Part shown: one piece after another, positions 1 through 5,054 of the stretch
Numbering within the stretch: position 1 is the stretch's first letter
How the letters are laid out: each line of letters opens with the position of its first letter
From: JARDZI01 sp041639705
GTDB taxonomy: Bacteria > Bacillota > Clostridia > Clostridiales > Caloramatoraceae
Length of the DNA stretch: 11,332 nucleotides
NCBI GenBank assembly: GCA_041639705.1
Contig: JBEQBT010000097.1
Coordinates: forward strand, 1 to 11,332
Direction: 5' to 3'
Program-made: the position numbers and the translations under genes
The notes under the pieces: generated by a model
The model's input: the letters and a program-made list of their open reading frames with translations, nothing else
Database searches by the model: none
Told to the model about the DNA's origin: nothing

Positions 1-1177
1 TGGACTTACAACCGTTGATACTGGAACCCATTGGAGTATATTTGGACAGATAGTAATAATATTGCTTATTCAGATTGGCGGGTTAGGATTTATGACCTTT
101 GCTTCCTTTTTTATAGTTATGCTTGGAAAAAGAATTTCTCTAAAGGAAAGATTGGTAATGCAGGAAGCATATAATTCATTTAATCTTCAGGGAATGGTAA
201 AGCTTATGCTTTATGTTCTTGGAATTACTTTGACTATCGAGGGAATAGGCGGAATACTGCTTTCTACCCAGTTTGCTCGGGATTATGGATTGGTAAAGGG
301 TATTTATTTTGGATTTTGGCACTCCATTTCAGCCTTCTGTAATGCTGGGTTTGATCTAATTGGTGGATATAGAAGCATCACAGGATATGCTGAGAATTCT
401 GTCGTTGTTCTTACAATTGGCGGCTTGATTGTACTTGGAGGTTTGGGATTTGCAGTAATACATGAAGTTTTACATACAAGGCATTTAAGAAAACTCTCAC
501 TTCATAGTAAAGTTGTTCTTTTAGTAACAGCAATACTTATCTTTGGTGGAGCAATACTTTTCTTTATATTTGAATATTCAAACCCTGGCACAATGGGACC
601 TCAAAGCTTTAAAGGGAAAATATTATCAAGTATTTTTGCTTCAATTACTCCAAGAACTGCAGGTTATAACAGTATATCCACTACAGATATGACTATGGCT
701 GGCAAGTTTTTAACAGTTATACTTATGTTTATAGGAGCATCTCCAGGCTCTACAGGAGGTGGTATTAAAACAACTACGGCAGTGCTAATATTTATGACTG
801 TTGTTGCAGTTGTAAAGGGCAGGGAAGATACAGAAATATTCAAAAGAAGAATAAATAAGTCATTAATATACAGAGCTATTGCAATTACAGCTATCAGTTT
901 TTCACTTGTTATTTTAGTAACAATGATACTTTCAATAACTCAAAAGGAACAGTTTAGCTTTCTTGCATATCTTTATGAGGCAACTTCAGCTTTTGGAACA
1001 GTTGGTTTAACTATGGGAGTTACACCAAATTTGACTACCATCGGTAAGGTTGCTGTAATCTTAACCATGTATGCTGGAAGAGTGGGTCCCTTAACTCTGG
1101 CTTTGGCATTTGCTCATAAACAGCAGATATCAAGCTCTGCAATAAAATATCCTGAGGATAAATTACCAGTTGGTTAA
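1..1177 (+). CDS. ktrB: Ktr/Trk-type potassium uptake membrane subunit KtrB (5' end cut by window)
   Basis: This is the membrane-spanning subunit of a KtrAB potassium (likely Na+-coupled) uptake system. The reading frame is open to the window edge, using codons from base 2, and begins GLTTVDTGTHWSIFGQ, which matches the first selectivity-filter loop of the family. The internal TTG at 62 is therefore not the start, and roughly the first 50-60 residues lie outside. The other three pore loops are visible: FCNAGFDL, ITPRTAGYNS and TSAFGTVGLTMG. The intramembrane gating loop after the third repeat is SPGSTGGGIKTTT, and several hydrophobic helices lie between these. The C-terminus (YPEDKLPVG) is of the KtrB kind rather than the longer TrkH. 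The stop codon lies 16 bases before the ktrA start, so the two are almost certainly cotranscribed and act as a complex. Family assignment is very secure; KtrB versus TrkH naming is slightly less so. Confidence 0.95.
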   Translation, partial: GLTTVDTGTHWSIFGQIVIILLIQIGGLGFMTFASFFIVMLGKRISLKERLVMQEAYNSFNLQGMVKLMLYVLGITLTIEGIGGILLSTQFARDYGLVKGIYFGFWHSISAFCNAGFDLIGGYRSITGYAENSVVVLTIGGLIVLGGLGFAVIHEVLHTRHLRKLSLHSKVVLLVTAILIFGGAILFFIFEYSNPGTMGPQSFKGKILSSIFASITPRTAGYNSISTTDMTMAGKFLTVILMFIGASPGSTGGGIKTTTAVLIFMTVVAVVKGREDTEIFKRRINKSLIYRAIAITAISFSLVILVTMILSITQKEQFSFLAYLYEATSAFGTVGLTMGVTPNLTTIGKVAVILTMYAGRVGPLTLALAFAHKQQISSSAIKYPEDKLPVG

Positions 1178-1193
1178 AATAGGAGGTTTAATT

Positions 1194-1853
1194 ATGTCAA
1201 ACAAGCAATATGTTGTAATAGGATTGGGTAGGTTTGGCTCAAGCATTGCAAGTACACTTTATTCACTTGGAAATGAAGTTTTGGCAATTGATACTGACGA
1301 GGAGATTGTTCAAAGTATATCAGAAAATGTAACCCATGCAGTTCAGGCTGATGCAACTGATGAAGCAACTCTTCGCTCCCTTGGTATAAGAAATTTTGAT
1401 GTTGCAGTTGTTACAATTGGTTCCGATGTTCAGTCAAGTGTAATGACTACGCTTCTTGTAAAGGAGCTTGGGGTAAAATATGTAATATCAAAGGCTCAAA
1501 ACGAACTTCATGCTAAGGTACTTTATAAAATTGGTGCAGATAGGGTAGTATTCCCTGAAAGAGACATGGGTGTTAGAGTAGCACATAATCTATGTTCTTC
1601 TAATATATTGGATTATATAGAGCTATCACCTGATTACAGTATTATGGAAGTTTCCGCAATTAAGGATTGGCAGGGCAAAACCCTCAGAGAACTTAATATG
1701 AGAAGCAAGTTTGGAATCAATGTAATGGCAATTAAAAAGGGTGATGAAATAAATATATCACCTATTGCAGAGGATATTATTGACATTGATGATGTGCTAG
1801 TTGTAATAGGCGGTACTGAACAGCTTACTGCTATAGAAAAGGGGAAAGCTTAA
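1194..1853 (+). CDS. ktrA: Ktr potassium uptake regulatory subunit KtrA (RCK protein)
   Basis: This is the cytosolic gating ring subunit that binds nucleotides (ATP/ADP, NAD(H)) and controls the KtrB channel-like transporter. The product is 219 residues, normal for KtrA. Residues 1-130 form the RCK_N Rossmann domain: the nucleotide loop is GLGRFGSS (residues 10-17), and Asp33 at the end of the second strand (LAIDTDEE) is in place to hold the ribose. Residues about 137-217 form the RCK_C (TrkA_C) domain. The ATG at 1194 is preferred over an in-frame TTG at 1170 because AGGAGG (1181-1186) sits 7 bases upstream of the ATG and the TTG lies inside ktrB. The stop is followed after 5 bases by the next gene, which suggests a shared transcript with ktrB and the methylase. 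Confidence 0.95.
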   Translation: MSNKQYVVIGLGRFGSSIASTLYSLGNEVLAIDTDEEIVQSISENVTHAVQADATDEATLRSLGIRNFDVAVVTIGSDVQSSVMTTLLVKELGVKYVISKAQNELHAKVLYKIGADRVVFPERDMGVRVAHNLCSSNILDYIELSPDYSIMEVSAIKDWQGKTLRELNMRSKFGINVMAIKKGDEINISPIAEDIIDIDDVLVVIGGTEQLTAIEKGKA

Positions 1854-1858
1854 TTAAG

Positions 1859-2632
1859 ATGATGAATATATTATCAAAGGATAATAAGCTTGTAAAGCTT
1901 GGGTTGAAGTTAAAACAAAAGAAATACAGGGACGAGGAAAGTAAGTTCATAATTGAGGGTATTAGATTTGTTGAAGAAGGAATTATATCTGAAGATGTTG
2001 AGCATATATTTTATAACTCAAAGCTACTTGAAAGTCGGGGACATGAAAGAATACTTAACAAACATTTTAGTGTACATGAAGTAAGTGATGCAGTATTAAA
2101 AGAGCTTTGTGATACTGAAAATCCCCAGGGAGTTGCAGCTATTGTAAATAAAAGACTTTGGAAAGTCGAGAACATAAAAAATGATTTTATTGTTATAGCT
2201 GATGGTGTTCAGGACCCTGGGAACATGGGTACAATTATAAGAACCTGTGATGCTGCAGGTGTAGGCGCAGTTGCAGTAATAAAGGGAAGTGTAGATATTT
2301 ATAATCCTAAAACCCTAAGAACAACTATGGGTTCAATATTTCATATTCCAGTGCTTGTATATGAGGACTTTAAAAGCCTTGCAGAGGAATTGTCACAGGC
2401 AGGGTATAATATATATGCTGCGAGTTTGGATACTAAAAGTTATTTATATGACTGTAATTTTAAAGAAAAAACTGCCATAGTTATTGGCAATGAAGCTAAT
2501 GGAATACCTGGTGACCATGTTGAAATGTGTACTCACAAAATAAAAATACCAATAGTCGGTACTGCTGAATCACTAAATGCTGCAGTAGCAGGAGCAGTAA
2601 TAATATATGAAGTAGTAAGACAAAGAATGTGA
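1859..2632 (+). CDS. TrmH/SpoU-family RNA 2'-O-methyltransferase, YsgA/RlmP-like
   Basis: This is a SAM-dependent RNA ribose methyltransferase of the SPOUT (alpha/beta knot) class. Residues 1-100 form the N-terminal substrate-binding domain (LYS-rich start, FIIEGIRFVEEGI). The catalytic domain shows motif 1 at 114-135 (DGVQDPGNMGTIIRTCDAAG, with Asn122 and the catalytic-type Arg128), motif 2 at 207-216 (IVIGNEANGI) and motif 3 at 235-250 (TAESLNAAVAGAVIIY). The length of 257 residues fits the family. In Bacillus subtilis the related ysgA/rlmP gene also lies just upstream of pheST and acts on 23S rRNA. That makes 23S rRNA the likely target here, but RlmB or a tRNA methylase role cannot be excluded by eye, so no symbol is given. 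ATG 1859 is followed directly by a second ATG at 1862. The Shine-Dalgarno-like AAGGGG (1839-1844) is rather distant, so either ATG may be used. Confidence 0.9.
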   Translation: MMNILSKDNKLVKLGLKLKQKKYRDEESKFIIEGIRFVEEGIISEDVEHIFYNSKLLESRGHERILNKHFSVHEVSDAVLKELCDTENPQGVAAIVNKRLWKVENIKNDFIVIADGVQDPGNMGTIIRTCDAAGVGAVAVIKGSVDIYNPKTLRTTMGSIFHIPVLVYEDFKSLAEELSQAGYNIYAASLDTKSYLYDCNFKEKTAIVIGNEANGIPGDHVEMCTHKIKIPIVGTAESLNAAVAGAVIIYEVVRQRM

Positions 2633-2665
2633 TATTAAAAAACATTGCTATGTAAACCTTATCTG

Positions 2666-2742
2666 CATGTCATCCTGAACGTAGTGAAGGGTCTTTCACT
2701 ATAGTGCGTATTAAGATCCGACCCTACGCTCAGGATGACATG
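2666..2742. repeat. TGTCATCCTGA-ended palindromic mini-element, copy 1
   Basis: The ends CATGTCATCCTGA (2666-2678) and TCAGGATGACATG (2730-2742) are exact 13-base inverted repeats. The arms continue with imperfect pairing (CGTAG with CTACG, GGGTC with GACCC), so the whole 77 bases can fold into one long hairpin. It contains no reading frame. Similar TGTCATCCTGA/GTGAAGG palindromes are scattered through many bacterial genomes as non-coding repeats. This one lies between the methylase stop and the T-box promoter and could stop transcription there, although it has no T-run. Confidence 0.75.
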
Positions 2743-2793
2743 GGACTATAACTACTGATTTGGCTTTCATAACAATGACAACGTGTACACCCA

Positions 2794-2805
2794 GTGTCTG
2801 ACACC
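2794..2805. repeat. Short GTGTCTGACACC palindromic motif
   Basis: GTGTCTGACACC is a short near-palindrome. Related degenerate forms sit at 3340-3354 (GGTTCCAGGCACCTGG) and 3795-3811 (GGTGACAGGCACTTCAC), on either side of ndk. Such GGTGYCNGRCACC-like words are often scattered in firmicute intergenic DNA. Only the resemblance is seen here; no function is claimed. Confidence 0.35.
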
Positions 2806-2838
2806 TATAGGTCGAATGCAAACAAAAATATGTAGTCA

Positions 2839-2866
2839 TTGACAATATAATGATTTGTGGTATAAT
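2839..2866 (+). promoter_or_regulatory. Sigma-A promoter of the T-box/ndk/pheST unit
   Basis: There is a perfect -35 TTGACA (2839-2844) and a perfect -10 TATAAT (2861-2866) with a 16-base spacer. A TG one base before the -10 gives an extended -10. Transcription would start near 2873, directly ahead of the T-box leader. This is the best promoter in the window. Confidence 0.85.
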
Positions 2867-2872
2867 CGTTCA

Positions 2873-3122
2873 TAATAGAATATTTGAAACAGTGAATTAG
2901 GTAAGTAGAATATTACCCTGTACAGGGAGGTTGGGTCAAAGATTGAGAGCCCAACTGCAGTAGGAGTGTTTGAAGTTTCCCTATGGAGTTCCCCTTCTGA
3001 AGTTTTTAGTAGGTTGGGGCGGCAGTGCCGTTAGAATATAATTGAGTGGGCAATTATTTTGCCAATCAGGGTGGTACCGCGAAGCATCTTCGTCCCTTTT
3101 ATTAGGGATGGGGATTTTTTTT
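2873..3122 (+). promoter_or_regulatory. T-box leader (uncharged-tRNA sensing), probably tRNA-Phe specific
   Basis: The canonical T-box word AGGGTGGTACCGCG lies at 3068-3081. Its AGGG (3068-3071) can pair with CCCT (3094-3097) around an inner CGAAG/CTTCG hairpin to form the antiterminator. The same CGTCCCT instead pairs with AGGGATG in the terminator, so the two structures exclude each other. Upstream, 2895-3035 holds a Stem-I-like region: AGTA (2904-2907), the helix GTTGGG/CCCAAC (2929-2934, 2950-2955), AGGGA/TCCCT (2924-2928, 2978-2982) and CCGTTA at the Stem I end. UUC triplets occur at 2977, 2989 and 2995, but the specifier loop could not be fixed by eye. Phe specificity is inferred from pheST downstream. 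Unusually, ndk and about 890 bases separate the leader from pheS. Confidence 0.93.
3087..3122 (+). terminator. Intrinsic terminator of the T-box
   Basis: TCTTCGTCCCT (3087-3097) pairs with AGGGATGGGGA (3104-3114), including some G-U pairs, and is followed by eight T residues (3115-3122). It forms when charged tRNA fails to stabilise the antiterminator. Its left arm is shared with the antiterminator. Confidence 0.9.
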
Positions 3123-3235
3123 ATCAATTTCTAAGACTCCACCTTCTATAAGGTGGAGTTTCCACTTTTTGCTTCAGGTGGGGTAGAGTCCCCACCTGAA
3201 GTCTCGATGTTCAGCTTTAGCTGAACGAGTTCACT
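3122..3235. repeat. 114-bp three-hairpin repeat, copy 1
   Basis: This segment recurs at 10783-10896 with 6 substitutions and no gaps (about 95% identity). It holds three successive hairpins: ACTCCACCTT/AAGGTGGAGT (about 3136-3159), CTTCAGGTGGGG/CCCCACCTGAAG (3172-3201) and GTTCAGC/GCTGAAC (3209-3226). All stems in this copy are perfectly paired. It starts inside the T-run of the T-box terminator and lies in the untranslated region ahead of ndk. No reading frame is present. It could be a miniature mobile element or a structured RNA; I do not recognise it as a named family. Confidence 0.85.
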
Positions 3236-3244
3236 TGCTTTTTG

Positions 3245-3320
3245 TGTCATCCTGAAAACCCAATGAAGGATCTTCCCTCAGGATACCTATAAGAACCTTC
3301 ACTACGTTCAGGATGACATG
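3245..3320. repeat. TGTCATCCTGA-ended palindromic mini-element, copy 2
   Basis: TGTCATCCTGA (3245-3255) and TCAGGATGACA (3308-3318) are exact inverted ends, and AATGAAGGATCTT and AAGAACCTTCACTACG resemble the arms of copy 1 at 2666-2742. Both copies are followed by TGGGA(C/T)TA. The element is non-coding and lies between the 114-bp repeat and ndk. Confidence 0.75.
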
Positions 3321-3394
3321 GGATTAGATTGATTTACAAGGTTCCAGGCACCTGGGGTGGAATATTATCAATTAAAATTAGAAAGGATGTTATT

Positions 3395-3799
3395 ATGGAA
3401 AGAACATTAGTACTTCTAAAACCTGATGCTATAGAGAAAAAATTAATAGGTGAAATAATAGCTATTTATGAGAGGAAAGGACTTCACATATCAGCATTAA
3501 AAATTATTAAGCCATCAATAGAAATTGCAGAAAAACATTATTATGAGCATAAAGATAAGCCATTCTTTAAAAATCTTGTTAGCTTCATTACAAGAGGAGA
3601 GGTATGTGCTTTAATTATTGAAGGTGATAATGTTATAAATATAGTAAGAAAAATAAATGGAGCAACTGATCCTATGGAAGCTGACATGGGCAGCATTAGG
3701 GGTAGATTTGCCATATCAAAAACAGAAAATATTGTTCATTCTTCAGATAATGTTGAAAGTGCAGAACGTGAAATAAAAATTTGGTTCCCCGAAAGGTGA
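3395..3799 (+). CDS. ndk: Nucleoside diphosphate kinase
   Basis: The enzyme transfers the gamma phosphate of ATP to nucleoside diphosphates through a phospho-histidine, balancing the cytosolic NTP and dNTP pools. The product has 134 residues, slightly short but complete. Key features are TLVLLKPDAI with Lys9, PFFKNLVSFITRG (56-68), ATDPMEADMGSIRGRF (90-105) and the active-site NIVHSSDNVESAE with His115. The ATG at 3395 is chosen because AAAGGA (3382-3387) sits 7 bases upstream and the Ndk fold begins exactly there; the frame is open further upstream only through repeat DNA. The C-terminus WFPER ends within a degenerate GGTGACAGGCAC repeat word, so its tail may have been trimmed. ndk is not a usual member of a T-box/pheST operon. 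It is bracketed by repeats, which suggests insertion or rearrangement. Confidence 0.95.
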   Translation: MERTLVLLKPDAIEKKLIGEIIAIYERKGLHISALKIIKPSIEIAEKHYYEHKDKPFFKNLVSFITRGEVCALIIEGDNVINIVRKINGATDPMEADMGSIRGRFAISKTENIVHSSDNVESAEREIKIWFPER

Positions 3800-3859
3800 C
3801 AGGCACTTCACATTCACACTTGCGAAAGTGGGAAACTTGGATAACAAACACCTGAAAAC

Positions 3860-3953
3860 GTAGGGGCGAACAGTGTTCGCCCGAATTCGTACCAAGGGAT
3901 TTAGGTTATACTTTATATGACGATGCCAGCGGGCGAACACTGTTCGCCCCTAC
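3860..3953. repeat. 94-bp mini-element with perfect 24-bp terminal inverted repeats
   Basis: The left arm (3860-3883, beginning GTAGGGGCGAACAGTG) is the exact reverse complement of the right arm (3930-3953). Each arm is also nearly palindromic by itself (GGGCGAAC, 3 bases, GTTCGCCC). The DNA can therefore form one long hairpin or two short ones. The arms are GC-rich against an AT-rich background. The 46-base core has no gene. GTAGGGGCG-ended elements of this sort occur in many genomes as non-autonomous repeats. It sits 62 bases before the pheS ATG, within the presumed ndk-pheS transcript. Confidence 0.85.
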
Positions 3954-4015
3954 AGTGGCGGAACTTGATAGTTAATAAACTAAATGTGCTCGGCACAATA
4001 GAAAGGAGTAATAAA

Positions 4016-5035
4016 ATGAGAGAACAGCTTGAAAAAATTAAAAATGATGCTGTGGAGGAGATTAAGGGTGCTTTAGGCAGTAAGGGTTTAGATGAAATTA
4101 GAATAAAGTATCTTGGTAAAAAGGGACTTTTAACAGGAATACTTAGAGGCATGGGAGGCTTAAGTGCTGAGGAGAGACCTGTTATTGGAAAGCTTGCAAA
4201 TGATGTTAGAGAAGAAATTGAAGCTGCAATAGAGGAGAATTCTAATAAAATTAAAAGTTCTGAAAGAAATAAAAAGCTTTTAGAGGAAGTAATCGATGTT
4301 ACCATACCAGGTGTGGGTAGTAAAACTGGAGGACTTCATCCTGAAACTAGGGTTTTAGATGAAATAAAGGAGATATTCTTTGGAATGGGATTTTCTGTTG
4401 CAGAAGGTCCTGAAATAGAATTGGATTATTATAATTTTGAGGCTTTGAATATTCCTGAAAATCATCCAGCAAAGGACGAACAGGATACCTTTTATATAAA
4501 CGACAAGGTAGTTTTAAGAACGCAAACCTCACCAGTTCAGATAAGAACCATGGAGAAAACAAAACCACCAATTAGAATTATTGTTCCAGGAAGAGTTTAT
4601 AGATCCGATGCTGTTGATGCAACCCACTCTCCAGTTTTCACTCAGATAGAAGGTTTAGTTGTGGATAAGGGAATTACAATGGCTAATCTAAAGGGAACCC
4701 TTGACACCTTTGCACAAAGGTTTTTTGGAGAAAAAACTAGAACAAAATTCAGACCCCACCATTTCCCATTTACTGAACCATCTGCAGAGGTTGATGTTTC
4801 CTGCTTCGTTTGTGGTGGAGAGGGCTGTAGAGTATGCAAGGGTTCTGGATGGATTGAGATTCTAGGTGCTGGCATGGTTCATCCCGATGTATTAAGAAGG
4901 GGTGGAATTGATCCTGAGGTTTACAGCGGTTTTGCATTTGGAATGGGGCTAGAGAGAATAGTAATGATTAAATATGGAATAGATGATATAAGACTATTAT
5001 TTGAAAATGACGTTAGATTTTTAAAGCAATTTTAA
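4016..5035 (+). CDS. pheS: Phenylalanyl-tRNA synthetase alpha subunit
   Basis: This is the catalytic subunit of the (alpha-beta)2 enzyme that charges tRNA-Phe. The product has 339 residues, the usual bacterial length. Residues 1-90 form the N-terminal coiled coil. The class II catalytic core follows: motif 1 around 108-134 (HPETRVLDEI, MGFSVAEGPEIE), motif 2 at 192-213 (GRVYRSDAVDATHSPVFTQI) and motif 3 at 305-322 (GFAFGMGLERIVMIKYGI). Four cysteines, Cys263, Cys266, Cys271 and Cys274 (CFVCGGEGCRVC), form the family's zinc-knuckle-like insert. ATG 4016 is chosen because AAAGGAG (4002-4008) lies 7 bases upstream and homology starts at MREQLEKI. An in-frame extension to 3917 is only translated repeat DNA. 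pheT follows after 19 bases. Control is probably through the T-box upstream of ndk. Confidence 0.97.
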   Translation: MREQLEKIKNDAVEEIKGALGSKGLDEIRIKYLGKKGLLTGILRGMGGLSAEERPVIGKLANDVREEIEAAIEENSNKIKSSERNKKLLEEVIDVTIPGVGSKTGGLHPETRVLDEIKEIFFGMGFSVAEGPEIELDYYNFEALNIPENHPAKDEQDTFYINDKVVLRTQTSPVQIRTMEKTKPPIRIIVPGRVYRSDAVDATHSPVFTQIEGLVVDKGITMANLKGTLDTFAQRFFGEKTRTKFRPHHFPFTEPSAEVDVSCFVCGGEGCRVCKGSGWIEILGAGMVHPDVLRRGGIDPEVYSGFAFGMGLERIVMIKYGIDDIRLLFENDVRFLKQF

Positions 5036-5054
5036 GGTAGGAGGTTGAGTAAAC

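Noticed and set aside
62..1177. TTG at 62 as the start of the potassium transporter
   Set aside because: The frame is open to the window edge and the upstream residues match the first pore loop of KtrB, so the gene is cut, not started here.
1170..1193. TTG 1170 as ktrA start
   Set aside because: It lies inside ktrB without an RBS; ATG 1194 has AGGAGG at proper spacing and begins the Rossmann fold.
3122..3320. CRISPR array or tandem repeat
   Set aside because: The repeats belong to different families, are palindromic and occur once or twice, with no regular spacers.
3329..3394. 22-residue N-terminal extension of Ndk
   Set aside because: It is translated repeat DNA before a well-placed RBS and ATG at 3395.
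3917..4015. 33-residue N-terminal extension of PheS
   Set aside because: It runs through the right arm of the 94-bp element; the family starts at the ATG at 4016 with its own RBS.
3913..4305. Minus-strand frame of 130 codons opposite pheS
   Set aside because: It is a low-complexity Ser/Leu-rich shadow of the coiled-coil coding region of pheS with no RBS.
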